Part shown: positions 21,190-31,970 of the stretch, one piece after another
How the letters are laid out: each line of letters starts with the position of its first letter
How positions within the stretch are numbered: position 1 is the stretch's first letter
NCBI GenBank assembly: GCA_018907035.1
Contig: JACCIC010000052.1
Location: 186,001-250,000 of the forward strand
Direction: 5' to 3'
Origin: Sycobia sp. Sy_11
Lineage: Eukaryota > Arthropoda > Insecta > Hymenoptera > Epichrysomallidae
Length of the DNA: 64,000 nucleotides
Translations under genes and position numbers: made by a program
Notes under the pieces: generated by a model
Seen by the model: the letters and a program-made list of their open reading frames with translations, nothing else
The model's database searches: none
Told to the model about the DNA's origin: nothing

Positions 21190-21610
21190 ATGATCTCTCG
21201 GTGCTTCAGCACGATTTCCACTGGGAGTTTGGTGTTTGGATGGTTGAATGCGATGTCCAGGTGTTTTTAGACGAGCCGAGTATTGTATTTAGTCGATAGC
21301 AAACGATGTCTACCTTCCTTAGGACATCTTCTCCGTATATTTTCATGTTTTCACGGTAGAATAAGATGTCCAGGTGCCTCAGGAAGTCTTTTAGGTTGAG
21401 TTGTTGCTTCTATTCGGACGATAGAAGAATGTCTCCATATATTATGGGAAGACTTCTACGGAAAGTTTTGTATTCTATTATTGGAACACTCAAACTCCCA
21501 GAAGAAATCGTACCCTGATAACTCGATATCGTATGATACCTTCTCACCATGAAACTCTCTGTAGAAGTCTTGCTGAGACATATTCTATCGTCCGAACATG
21601 ATATTCTCCG
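21190..21610. repeat. hairpin array 1 (AGGTGC core)
   Basis: About seven short inverted repeats follow one another: 21198-21214 (TCGGTGCTTCAGCACGA), 21254-21272, 21305-21328 (GATGTC..GACATC), 21363-21390, 21423-21457 (AGAAG..CTTCT), 21501-21543 and 21563-21586. Longer pairings also exist. TTCGGACGATAGAA near 21413 pairs with TTCTATCGTCCGAA near 21583, and TGGGAGTTTG near 21222 pairs with CAAACTCCCA near 21491. No coding frame fits. The core reappears, reversed, at 22677-23357. Confidence 0.65.
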
Positions 21611-22373
21611 TATAGTTAGACTACCTGAATCTTTCTAAAATTTTGAGCTAACATTCTTGAATATATTTAATTTCGAAAAATATAAAAAAAAATATTTTTT
21701 TCAAAGTTATAAAGTAGAATACTGCCTTAATTAATCATATTAAAATAAATACTTTGTTTGTAAATAAATTTTGTGCCAAATAAAAACATTTTTATTTTGG
21801 TAATATTTAAATATTTCTATTCTCATTTATATTTTAATATATTTTACTATCTACAATTTATATATTTGCCTAGATACTTGTTTGTAATTAAACAATTGCT
21901 ATGTAACAAAAAATTAACAAAGAAAAAGTAAAAATCATTAGTAATTTTAATTATTAAATAGCATTCTTTTTTTTATGTTATTTAACGTCGCTCTATTTAT
22001 ACTTCCAAATACTGGTGATAATCAGCGACAGTGTGTTTGTAAACAAAGCACATGTAAATTATTAGAAATCTAATAACAATATATAACGATCCGTCTCCTC
22101 TCTTCTCGCAATTTTATATTTTTATTTATAGGTTCCTTATGAAGATGGACGATCATGTTGGGATGGATGATTGGATTTGGTGAATAACTCTTTTAGTAAC
22201 TTCCTTTTTTTATATTCTGGTAAAAACAACAATATTTATTCAATAAGTAGCAAATTATTTAATTAAAACAGAACATAATAATAATTGATATCATTCCACT
22301 CCGATTTCTGTAGTGACTCCCTATAAAAAATAAAAGAATAATAATAAAAAAATATAATAATTTACTATTTCGT

Positions 22374-22420
<47 letters not shown>

Positions 22421-22511
22421 CGGCGTATTTCGCCACAACTTAAGTCTTTCATCCTATTATCGGATGTTCGGCATTGACGGATTTTTGCTTTCTCTCACCC
22501 CTTCTCTTCGC

Positions 22512-22553
<42 letters not shown>

Positions 22554-22676
22554 TTACTTTGGTCGTCTATTTACATGGCCGAAGATTTCATGTCTTCGCA
22601 ATTTATCGTATTTAATTTTATAGAATTGCAAGGGTCTCATCGTCTATAATATAAAAATTATTCATTTTTAAATAAT
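21611..22676. other. AT-rich spacer with microsatellites
   Basis: AT-rich and without coding similarity. It contains (AT)n at about 22378-22419 and (TC)n at about 22517-22550. Confidence 0.6.
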
Positions 22677-23357
22677 TCAGGAGCACCTGATCTTATTTAA
22701 AAATTATTATAGGATTTTAATAACTAATTGTAAATTTGGTACAATTTTTAGCAAATACTTGTAACTCTTATATATAATTCTATTAATTTTAATTTTTTAT
22801 TTACCATATAATATTTTCATTCGACGTTTCGGGGAAACATCGTGCCTTTTCTCATAATGCTTTAATTATGTGGATTCCTCTATCCTGACGATTTATCAAC
22901 GCTTTTCTATTATTTTACGTTAATCTAGATGTATTAGTTCGAGGAGCACCTCGTCATTAATACATATTTCATTCTATTAAAGAGCACCTTAGCTCAGAGA
23001 TAGAATCTGACTCTAAATTTTGGCGGATTGATTTAAAAGAAATGCCTGACGGTGTTTAATATATTATTTCGAGGAGCGTCTCGTAAATCATGTATTTTTT
23101 AAATGTATTTCTGACAAGAGAGCGCCTTTATTCTGAAATAGAATTTTTCCGTTTTCGTTGGCCTTCTCGAAGGACGCTCGGTGTGGTATTTCTTGTTAAC
23201 AAGGGAGCACCCTTTCCTATACAAGAAATTGTATTTTCAAACGAGCCGAGGAGCGCCTTTTCCTTGTTGAAGAGTCTGCACCGGGAGACGACGGATCGGT
23301 CGGTCGAATTTTGCTGTTTTTCATTCTTCACTTGAGAGGTGCCTTCTTCAGAAAGTG
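22677..23357. repeat. hairpin array 2 (GAGCACC core)
   Basis: Eight hairpins lie in series, most with apical AGCA or AGCG between GG and CC. Examples are 22677-22690 (TCAGG-AGCA-CCTGA), 22931-22963 (outer GTATTA/TAATAC, inner CGAGG/CCTCG), 22971-23006 (ATTCTAT/ATAGAAT), 23070-23083 and 23106-23140 (TATTTC/GAAATA). The series continues with 23188-23229 (ATTTCTTGT/ACAAGAAAT, inner AAGGG/CCCTT), 23236-23271 and 23329-23357. Outer stems differ from one hairpin to the next but the apex is kept. This suggests selection or repeated copying of the apex with compensated stems. I do not recognise a named family. Confidence 0.7.
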
Positions 23358-23396
23358 CCATGGCCGTATACTTTTCCCTTACATTATGTATATTAG

Positions 23397-23398
<2 letters not shown>

Positions 23399-23428
<30 letters not shown>
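23399..23428. repeat. (AT)n microsatellite
   Basis: A simple TA run. Confidence 0.95.
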
Positions 23429-23429
<1 letters not shown>

Positions 23430-23667
23430 CCGCGTTTCTTTCCGAATCTAATCCAGTACGCGGGAAATGTGCGGGCCATAGACGAACCCCGCCGCCTCCA
23501 CGGGCGCGGCTAAGCAAGAACTCGCCACGCGAATCCGCCTGAGCTAGTGCTCAGAAGGCACACGCACTAAGGTGCACGTGCATGCCGTGTTTCCTCGGGC
23601 CGACATAGCGCCCATTGTTATCAAGGAGGGCTACGCCTCAAGCGCCGTCTGATTATCAGCCCGTCCG

Positions 23668-23830
23668 AAAAAAACAAAAGTCGCTCAGTTATGCTTTGTT
23701 ACACATTCCGGCCGCAACTAGCTTTCGCTTTATCGGCCGGTTGTGCTCCAAAACTTTTCATTAATTGCTTAACTTTTTATTAGTTCCAGATCTGTACAAC
23801 ATTACGACTTTTGTTGGACCCTAGTTTATA
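23668..23830 (+). repeat. dispersed repeat D, copy 1
   Basis: TTATGCTTTGTTACACAT, then CTAGCTTTCGCTTTATCGGC, CGGTTGT and CAGATCTGTACA recur in the same order and orientation at 24540-24705. It has no coding content and may be the tail of the R1-like elements or a short non-autonomous element. Confidence 0.85.
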
Positions 23831-24049
23831 ATGGGTTCCGAACGACTGTTTTTCCAGACTAGAGTTGCAAACCAGTATATAGGCTGGTTATATATTTGAT
23901 GTGGTTATATATTTACAGTTTTGTTTACCAGTGTATAGAGCTGGTCTAATTGTTTAGGAAAATCAATAAATAATTTGTATATGTATATTTGTTGTAAAAT
24001 TACTATAAGTTTTTAGAGTATAAGTAAATAAGTATACTATCAAATTCCT
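23831..24049. other. spacer between repeat D and R1-like element
   Basis: AT-rich. It contains two nearby copies of an ACCAGTATATAG/ACCAGTGTATAG-type motif (about 23872 and 23928). No gene was seen. Confidence 0.45.
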
Positions 24050-24445
24050 GACTGATAGTTGTTCCCTGCCTATCTATTCAAGTTTCTCTATTGGTTCTGT
24101 GACCAGCGCATTTTCTAACGTTTTAACTAACTTCTTAGTCTGGAGTAGTTCCTTAGCTATCATTTCGAACGCTGCAGAGTTTCCCTGGTTCAGTAAAGCC
24201 CGTACCTCAATAGAGGTTTTGTTTCTGCTTTGAAAGCTGATCCTGATTTTTTCATATTTAGGACATACTGATAGGACCTACTCTGATGTATCCGCCTCCC
24301 CACATGATCATGTATCGCTTGTCTCTCTCAGATGAAAGCGAGCGATAAATGACTCGAAGTCTCCATGCCCAGCTGCGAAATAGTCTCTGACACTAGGTAG
24401 GCAAGAATATATCAGCCTACCTTTTGTCGAGTAATGCCAAGTTTC
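24050..24445 (-). pseudogene. R1-like ORF2, C-terminal zinc domain (copy 1)
   Basis: The minus strand reads SVRDYFAAGHGDFESFIARF, then CGEADTSE and VLSVCPKYEKIR. This is the C-terminal CCHC-type region after reverse transcriptase in R1/Jockey elements (H-G-F..L-RF, C-CG--DT--H---C). Two stops interrupt it. It continues in frame with a helical tail (LLQTKKLVKTLENALVTEPI). The central RT palm that should precede it is missing, so copy 1 carries a large internal deletion. Confidence 0.7.
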
Positions 24446-24539
24446 TTGCTATTCATCAAGATATCTTTCCGATATCTCTCGTGCGGCATGACGTGCATCC
24501 TCAAGTGTTTCTGCATTTTTACGGTTTGTATACAAAAAA

Positions 24540-24705
24540 AAAAAACAAAAAAAACAAGGTCGTTCTGTTATGCTTTGTTACACATAAACATTCCCGGCTG
24601 CACCTAGCTTTCGCTTTATCGGCCGGTTGTACTCCGAAACTTTTCATTTTTGCTGAACGTTTCTTTTAGTTGCAGATCTGTACATTATTGCGACTTTTGG
24701 ACATC
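24540..24705 (+). repeat. dispersed repeat D, copy 2
   Basis: Direct repeat of 23668-23830. It sits exactly where the R1-like RT palm is missing, between the zinc domain and the RT N-terminus, so it probably inserted there. Confidence 0.85.
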
Positions 24706-24719
24706 CCTTTTATAGTCCT

Positions 24720-25417
24720 GTCTGATGGTGCCATTCTTCCTGCCAGTGCGGTTCGAACGCCAAGTCAAAGCTGTCTGGGCCAGGGGCCTTACCCAGCTTT
24801 ATATTGACCAAGACCTGATCCAACTTAGTGAGATTAAATTCACCCTTTTCCACTCTGGACGGGGGGTGTTGGTCAAGTACCTCATATCTTTTTGCTCTTG
24901 CGTTTCATCTTGTATACTCTCTGGAGTGAACAGGGTGTTTAGTACTGCTGTAGCAGTACTCCCCCGTCCGTCGTGTAGGTGTCTTGATCTAGGCGGACGT
25001 TGCATGCAATTACCTTAATGGACAGCTTATCTACTTGAATTAGGTAAGATTTACCCCAAGTGTTCTGATTACCCTTCACTGTGAGAAAGTCTTACTACTT
25101 GGTGTCTTTAGTATGCCTGAGTCTACGGACATACTCTTTCCTAGCCACTTTGTATTCTTTCTTGAGGTGCTCTCGTATAACGGGTTCACGCTCTTTCGGG
25201 AACGGGCTCGATTTGTAGCCCTTTGCATTCTATCTAATTCAGGGGTCCACCAGGGAACATTCCTAGCAGCTACCCTACTCCTAAGTATGGCAGCATTGCA
25301 GTTCGCTTTCTGTGTCGAGTATCGCTTTACCTTTTGTCCCTGATCTGCAGCACTTGTACTTGCAAGTACGCGTGCTCCATTAAGCTGGAACGTGATCGTT
25401 TTATGATCACTCGAGGT
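24720..25417 (-). pseudogene. R1-like reverse transcriptase, N-terminal part (copy 1)
   Basis: On the minus strand an N-terminal RT segment ends in LDQVLVNIKLG followed by a KA-GPD-like position, the usual start of the RT fingers in R1/Jockey elements. Upstream come the linker with NTPRPEWKRVN and LFTPESIQDETQEQ. Multiple stops and frame changes are present, and no catalytic box is retained. Confidence 0.65.
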
Positions 25418-26035
25418 TTAGTCCTCTCCTACGGTCCATCCTGTGCTGAGTGCCTCGATATTCGTAGAGACAAAAGTTACGACCACATTTCCTTCTCCAA
25501 CTTCGTTGGAGACGGTAGCGACACTACCTGGTACATTGGCGATCCTGAAATTCAACTGCGCTATAAAATTTTCTAGTTCATCCCCTTTGCGGTCGGTGCG
25601 ATCAGATCCCCATAGAGGGGACCTAGCATTGGAATCAACACCGAATAGCACCATCTTCCCCCGAAGTGCGTGCAGCAGCTTATTTAGATGCATAAGGTGC
25701 ATCCCTATTTCATGCCTCAGCAGGAAGTATCCTCTGATCACATCCATCGACAAAGTGCGTGTCCTCACCTCTAACACCGCAAAGTGTGTGTTGATAAGGT
25801 GCGGCAATGTTATCACAGTCACTTCAGGATGGAGGACTTCTATAGCCACGCAGGAGATATGCCCATCCACATATAGCATCCTCGTGCGCAGGCCGAACCT
25901 CTCTATTCGGTCACTGCGCTTTATAGCTCTTGGAGAAGAAGGATGTCTACTCCATTTTCTATGTATTTAGTTGTTATTTCAGGAGTGCCACTGCGCGCTC
26001 TTCTAACTTTCAGCTGCGCAAAGCGCAGAACAGAC
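25418..26035 (-). pseudogene. R1-like apurinic-type endonuclease (copy 1)
   Basis: The domain starts near 26030 with LRFAQLKVRRARSG and then NGVDILLLQEL (the catalytic glutamate motif LQE). After frame changes, one 153-codon open frame (25879-25418) carries VLFGVDSNARSPLWGSDRTD, the GDxNA/S-type motif with D and N, and then FRIANVPGSVATV. The DH motif region at the end (TGWTVGED) is degraded. The protein would nick the target to prime reverse transcription. The copy is inactive. Confidence 0.8.
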
Positions 26036-26099
26036 TCACTTTGTCTCTTTCATGCTCTAGTTTTCATAATTCGTCGAGTTCAGTAATCTCTCCATGGTA

Positions 26100-27097
26100 G
26101 CTTTATATTCTGGGCACTTTGTGTCCATAGAGCTACGATTGCATGTTCTTTTTCCCTTTTTGCAATTCACGAACTTGACGCTGTTTCCTTGCACACGACA
26201 AGACAGCCACTCAATGTATTTCTTTCCAGATGTTTACCCGGTATGTTCGGGGTAACTACCACCACCCAGTTTGTTGCTCTGTCGCTCCTTTTGTTAGTTT
26301 TGAAGGGAGGTTTTGAAAAACTCTTACAACCCCACTTCCATTGCCGTTTCCACAAGGATACCCTTTCTGGTCCCCCTCAGATACCTGATCTAGACTTTTT
26401 CTCTAAGTTTGAAAGTCTTTTGCAAGACTTCTTTTGCCTTTCCTGTGGAGGACATTTTTTCACATCCCTGGGTTTAATTAAGACCACTTTTGGTAGTGGC
26501 CTTATTGCGGCTTGGGCAATCTGGGCTTTTCAAGCCACCAGTCTGCTGTCTGATTCATGTTTCTCGGTCGAATTGTTACTGAAGACCACAGTTGCATATG
26601 TTTGTGGTCCCTTGAACGCTCTTTGTTTTGCAGCAAGCTCATGCAAGGCTTCCGATTTGGCTTCCGCGCGAGCACATCTGATGGATATTTCTGAAATGAC
26701 CACCATTAACTCTTTGAGGCCCCTCCTTTCTTAGTTCCAGGTCCTCCGATGTCTTGAGAACCGTTTTATAACCTCATAGAGGTCCGCAGCATGCGCTGGG
26801 GCCTCCAGGCAGTCTCTGGTAGACTTGTCAGGTGTAATGTCATTGGGAGGTGTTACTGCGCTGGCTTTATTATCCGCAGCATTGTTCATCTTCTCTACTT
26901 TGCTGGGCATGTTTTGGCTGCTGGTCTTTAGAACATTCTTTTCCTTTTCCTGAAGAGGGGCTTGTACGTTTGTTTTCAGTTTTCTCTCCAGTGGGTAGCC
27001 CTGCCTTGCCCGACGCCTGAGTGGTGTCTTTCGAGTTACGCGCATGAGTGAGCCTCATTTGTGGCGTTTTGCCGGCTCTGACTTTGCTCTGGTCCAT
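26100..27097 (-). pseudogene. R1-like ORF1 (gag), broken (copy 1)
   Basis: Two overlapping minus-strand frames begin at 27097 and 27045 and are rich in K, S, Q and E, as in the N-terminus of non-LTR ORF1. They are followed by LMVVISEISIRCARAEAKSE and PKVVLIKPRD, a pattern seen just before the RNA-binding region. An expected CCHC zinc cluster is not clearly visible. Stops occur throughout. The plus-strand frames 26189-26734 and 25443-25970 are antisense shadows of this element. Confidence 0.55.
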
Positions 27098-27429
27098 ATT
27101 ACTTTATTCTGATTTTAGCTCCCTTTCTGCAGTTTTGGCCTTTTCATTTGGCCTTCTACTCTCCCTATCCTTCTCTTTCTCCTTCACTTCTTCTACTACT
27201 ACTTTCTTTTTATTTTTGATCATTTTAGTCGTACGTCCACCTACTGAAAGGTCGCTTTGCAGCATCCCGTTCTGTAGACAATGTTTTAGAAAAACGGGAA
27301 CGGTTTGTATACAGTTCCGCTCTAGGTCTGCATTCCAGCACGATGGACAAATTGTCCGCTATCACTGCTAGAGCGTCCGTCGAGGTGGTTCTGTACACAC
27401 CTGTGCGTCTAATTTCTGTTCGATTTACT

Positions 27430-28775
27430 TACGGTTTTACCTAATTGAACAATGGCATCCTCTGTGGATCACCTCTCCTAAAGCCAAATTGTCTTGGAGA
27501 TAATTTGTTATCAATGATCCTGTTTACCTTGTTAAGCATCAGAGCTTCTAGGGTTTTGTCTAATATAGGCAGTAAGCATATGGGCCCGTAGGAAGAAGGG
27601 TCCGTAGGCTCCTTATGTTCCCTTTAATCCCTCAAATACGAGTTATATACACGTTGATCAGATCTTGACTAATACTAGGCCAAGTTGGTCTGGCAAAGTC
27701 GAAGATGTATGGGCTGGGGGCTTACCCAGCTTCATCTTGGTCAGGACCTGATCCAACTTGGATTGAATTCAACTTCGGTTCCCATGGGTGGAAGTTTGTT
27801 GGCCGATATACTTATGTTTTGTTGCTCTGGTGTTCTACTTTCTAGGTTGTCCGGAATGAAGAGGATTTTTCGCGCTACAGTTGCAGTGCTCATCCAGACC
27901 GTCGTGTAAGTGTTGTCTACCAGACGAATTTTGCATGCGACTTCGTTGATAGACAGCTTACCTATTTGTAGGCGGTAAGCCACGCCCCAAGGATTCTCAT
28001 TGCCTGTTACTGTGACAAAATCTTGCCATTTTGCTTCTTTGGTATGCAGGAGTCTAGGGACATACTTACTTCTGGCTGTTTTGTATAGTTCGCTGGGTTC
28101 TCCCGTATGACGGGATCACGCTCTGTCTAGAATACTCGACGAGCTGGATTAGTAGCCTACTTTATCCTATCTAATTCAGGGTTCCACCAGGGAATCCTCC
28201 TAGCAGTTACCCTACTCCTAGGTATGGCAGCATTGCACGCTTTCCTCAAAGTGGCTATTAGTGAGCGGACTCTCAATTGTTCTCCATTTTGGACCCGGGC
28301 ATTTCTTTAGAGACCTGGTCCCATTCTTCTTCTAATTTAGCCCAAAAGGTATCCCAGTATATCTTATATATGGAGTATCGCTTTAGTTTCTGCCCAAGAT
28401 TTACATCTGTGCTTGCAGATGAGCGTGCTCCATTTAGGTGGAACCTGATCGGTCTATACTTACTCGAGGTCCAATCCTCTCTAATAGCCCATCCTGTGAT
28501 GAGTGTTTGGAGATTCATGGTGACAAGAGTTACGTCCACATTTCCTTCTCTAACTTTGTTGGAGACGGTAGCAATACTTTCTGGTACATTGGCGAACCTG
28601 AGACTCCACTGCGATGTGACATTCCCAAATTTCTCTCTTTTGCGGTCGGTGCGATCAGATCCCCACATGGGGGTCCTGCCATTGAAATTAACACCGTAAG
28701 CATCATTCTCCTCCGAAATGCGTGCAGCACCTAATTAAGTTTTATAAGGTGCGTACTATTTCGTATCTCAGCTAG
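27430..28775 (-). pseudogene. R1-like ORF2 fragment, copy 2
   Basis: This is the same family as 24050-27097. The minus strand from 28775 shows the middle of the endonuclease (MAGPPCGDLIAPT, WGSDRTDRK, LRFANVPESIATVSN), then SKYRPIRFHLNGARSSASTD (W-IRF-L and linker). Near 27765-27720 come the RT fingers, then CLLPILDKTLEALMLNKVNR and SPRQFGFRRGDPQRM (27590-27460), the RT motifs before the palm. Both ends are truncated. Order and strand are the same as copy 1, which begins immediately downstream. Confidence 0.8.
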
Positions 28776-29278
28776 AAGTATCCGCTCATCGTTCAAGCCT
28801 GTCGGCACTGGGCATATCTGCACAAGGTTCAAGCGGCCCGCATGAGGTGGCTGCACATCTCAACGACATTGTTGCGCGCGTGTTTCGACGGAGCACCTCT
28901 GCATTGTTTGCAACACGGAAAAGCGAACACGCTGTTACATGGTGCCCAACGTTTTGGAGCCTAATTTTTATTTTTGAGGTCAAAAAATTGCTATATATTT
29001 TTTTAAGAAAATAAAGTGAATATTCGCTTTTATTTCCGAACTTATTAAAAGAAATCCGTTGAAACAAAGTTTCAAAAATCAAAATTCTTGAGAATGTTTT
29101 CTTAGTTTTGAAACAGATTTTGCGGATGAAAAATACATGCGTGATTGAACAAAAGCTAAGGATTTTCAGAAATTCGCGGAACATACGCGTGAAATTTAAA
29201 CGTATGTTACAAAGGAAAAATAACTGTTGGTTCTTTTTCTCGACCTAACGAAAATTTCTGATCATCGTGTTAATGTGA
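28776..29278. other. spacer, no gene seen
   Basis: A GC-richer patch (28790-28950) precedes AT-rich sequence. A 132-codon minus-strand frame across it has no recognisable motifs. Confidence 0.45.
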
Positions 29279-29407
29279 GGTATTAAAAGGTTATACTTGT
29301 TTCCAGATGTCAACATATACTATACGACTTTTTACAGTTGACAATTTCGATGTTATCTTATCGATGGCGCCATCTTCAAAACGGCGGAAACTTATTTGTA
29401 CACCTAA
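29279..29407 (-). mobile_element. mariner family B terminal fragment
   Basis: The segment carries TTTCCAGATGTCAACATATA and GATGGCGCCATCTT, and ends with the family B inverted end TTAGGTGTACAAATAAGTTT on the minus strand. The first part matches 2465-2515 almost exactly. Only the untranslated end remains. Confidence 0.85.
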
Positions 29408-29481
29408 TATCATAACCGAAAATCTGACTTTTACACGAATTAAAAGTAAAAATTTTACTTATATCGACTGTTTTGAATGAA

Positions 29482-29842
29482 ATTAATAAATATTTTTATC
29501 GGTGTTAAATTCTCTATAATATCATATATTAGCTAAAACATCGGACAAGAAGGTGATCCTAAATTTAAGGTGGTGGGGGCAGGCAGGTTATCCTTTACTA
29601 ACATAGAATAGTACTATTCTTATTTTTTATTTTACTTATTATATTTTTATTTTTATTTTATTATTTATTTTATTTTCTTTTTATTTTTAATTTTTTTATA
29701 TAATTTATTGTAGTAATAAGTTTTATTTCAGATTCTACGGGAGTGATCATAAACAAGAACAGTCTGACTGTTATTATTTTAGCTACTATATGATAATAAT
29801 AATAAAGACTGTAAGACTCATAAAAATATTTATTAATTTTAC
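29482..29842. repeat. Penelope-type foldback terminus, copy
   Basis: The left edge AATTAATAAATATTTTTATC is inverted at the right edge (ATAAAAATATTTATTAATTT). Inside are ATTTCAGATTCTACGGGAGT, ACAGTCTGACTGT and GACTGTAAGAC, all shared with 32690-32812 and 63560-63815. The interior is mostly T-rich. No hammerhead core is present here. Confidence 0.65.
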
Positions 29843-30237
29843 ACAACTTCAAAAAATAATATGGTGGAACATTTAATAGATTAAGTAGTATATATATGCT
29901 TCAGTCCTATGCTTAAATTTCTATTATATTTATTCCGGTCGACAAGGCTATGAAAATATAATTTTGTTATTATTATGGGAGTTTTGTCATTCCTTCCGTT
30001 CATGAAAAAAATTGTGCAGTAAAGTGTAAAAACACTTTAGGTTCTTCTCAAGGTATATTTATGTTCTTTGCATATTCTTTCTGAAGATTTGACTAATCTA
30101 TTACAAATGAATTGTAATTTAAAGTATATATTTATTGAATAATAAACCATTTGCATGATGATTATGTACTTTCATCTTAGAGTATATATATTTAAGTTAT
30201 TTAAGTTATTTAAAAAAAATATATATTGAAACTTATT
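29843..30237. other. AT-rich stretch, no gene seen
   Basis: No similarity recognised. Confidence 0.45.
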
Positions 30238-30400
30238 GTATACGAGGTCAGACAATTAAGTAATGCGACAAAATTCAAAAATCGAATATATTTAAAAATT
30301 AAGATGGGGGAATAGGGGAATAGGAAGTCGTAGGGCGACATGTCGGCTGAATAGGGCGGTTGTGGTAACGTTGCGATGTCTTTAGGCGTCAAATACTAAG
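30238..30400 (-). pseudogene. mariner-like transposase C-terminal remnant
   Basis: The minus strand reads MTPKDIATLPQPPYSADMSP followed by YDFLFP, equivalent to the PPYSPD..P-DFFLFP block around the third catalytic aspartate. The first aspartate of the block is kept (SAD). Next to it, ACGAGGTCAGACAATTAAGT resembles a mariner terminal repeat. This differs from families A-C. Confidence 0.65.
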
Positions 30401-31729
30401 AGACATGCAACGTATTGTGACCGGGAGCACTAACCTATGTATTCGCGATCTCTAATTACCGCCTGAGCACCCTCTTTCGTAATTTTTCAAACACATTGCG
30501 TCAGAATACTGGATTTACGATTTGTCCATGTGGTACAAATTCTTCGTAAACCACCCCTATGCTCTCAAAGAAGCAAATAATCATGGTTTTGTAATATTTC
30601 GTCCCTGGTGTGAGGCACTTCGTGCTCCGGTTCAACCCAGCCCGGCACCTGATCGCTCAACCCGCTGTCAGGTTCGCTCGTGCCAATTTCTTTTAGTTAC
30701 CCGGTTTATTTACACTATAGATTTGGCCTACGCTCATACCGCCACCAAGTACTCACAGTGCGAATATTTATTTAAACTCAATTCTAACTCTCGCGCGACT
30801 CCGGCCAGAGTTTTTAATTGAGTTATTATTTATTATTCAGTGAGGATTAGATTTTATTGTAGAGCTAGGTTTCTTTCATAAATTTTTTTAAATTGGACCC
30901 TTCTTTTAGTTGAAAAATATTTAATAAAAAAATATATAATTATGACAAAAATCAAAAAATATAAAAATACAAAAACTGAAATTATTAAAAATATAACGAT
31001 AAATTTTTAATGTTACACGGCTACGGCTTATCCCTTTATATTTGGTATGAAGGTGGCTCGCTCGCCACGATCCGCTGTAACATAATTATTTATAATTGTA
31101 TTGTAAATTTATTCCTTTTAAATTTAATATAAATTATTTCTAAATATTTATCCCTGCGTGGCTTTAGAAGATTATATTTAAATTAGTTATTAAATCTAAT
31201 AATATTACATTATTTATTTTCACATCTCGTGTTCGAATCTCGCGCTGAGCATGTGAGAACGTACCATCCGCTACGACAGACTCCCCCTCGACCAACCGGT
31301 TTCGTGGCCATCGGCACACTGAATTTTACATCCAGTGCGCTGCTATTTAAGGATAGAGCGAAAGAACGATCCCTCCGTGCCGCGCTCGCATCGGCTCGTA
31401 GACAGAACGTTTGTTAGAGCGTTTTCGGTCACGCTCGGTTTTCTGCATCTTTCTATTGTTTTAATTTTTGACCCGATTCTTCTTGCGCTGTTGATGACTT
31501 TAGAGAAATTATACATTGTATTATAATACAATACATAATTCCAGTACTTTTATTACGATTTATTATTAATTCATTAATAATAAATGTTATTATTAATAAA
31601 TTTGAGCGAGATTATAGTTCGTCACAGTTTTCACTTTGGACTTAGCGCTCTAAGGGATAGCCATTGTTGGCTATCTCGTTTAGTTTCGGGGTCATATCGA
31701 AGGAATTGTCTTTTATCAGCAGTAATAAC
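30401..31729. other. spacer, no assigned gene
   Basis: A 99-codon plus-strand frame (30522-30821) and shorter frames at 31229-31526 have no motifs I recognise. The region mixes AT-rich and moderately GC-rich pieces. Confidence 0.4.
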
Positions 31730-31970
31730 TCAATCGAGAAGAGTAGGATTACTTTCAACCTGTTCTAGATAATCTTGAGACATGTTCGTTCGGTGGGTTT
31801 TTTGCTCATCTGGAAGGGTCTTCCGTACTACCTGCGCGCACAGCTTTTTCATGACCAAATCTTCGGTTAAAATCTTTCTAACTTTTTCCCGATTAATATT
31901 CAACTCGTAAGCTAATATTCGAATGGTTAGTCGGTTGTACAAGGGTCGTCAAGGTCTCAATCGAGAGAGT
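31730..31970 (-). pseudogene. mariner-like transposase, N-terminal remnant
   Basis: The open minus-strand frame (31942-31730) reads RLTIRILAYELNINREKVRK followed by ILTEDLVMKKLCAQVV, LPDEQK and DYLEQVESNPTLLD. This is the second helix-turn-helix and linker of mariner transposases (LTI-E-AEEL-IS---V--ILTEDL-M-KV-AK-VPR-L). The catalytic region is absent. Confidence 0.8.

Noticed and set aside
25443..26734. Plus-strand frames of 175 and 181 codons
   Set aside because: They lie antisense to recognisable R1-like endonuclease and ORF1 and have no motifs of their own.
30522..30821. 99-codon plus-strand frame
   Set aside because: No recognisable motif, no splice or promoter context, and flanked by transposon debris.
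31229..31262. GTTCGAATCTCGC resembling a tRNA B box
   Set aside because: No matching A box or cloverleaf could be drawn at the right distance, so a tRNA or tRNA-derived SINE is unsupported.
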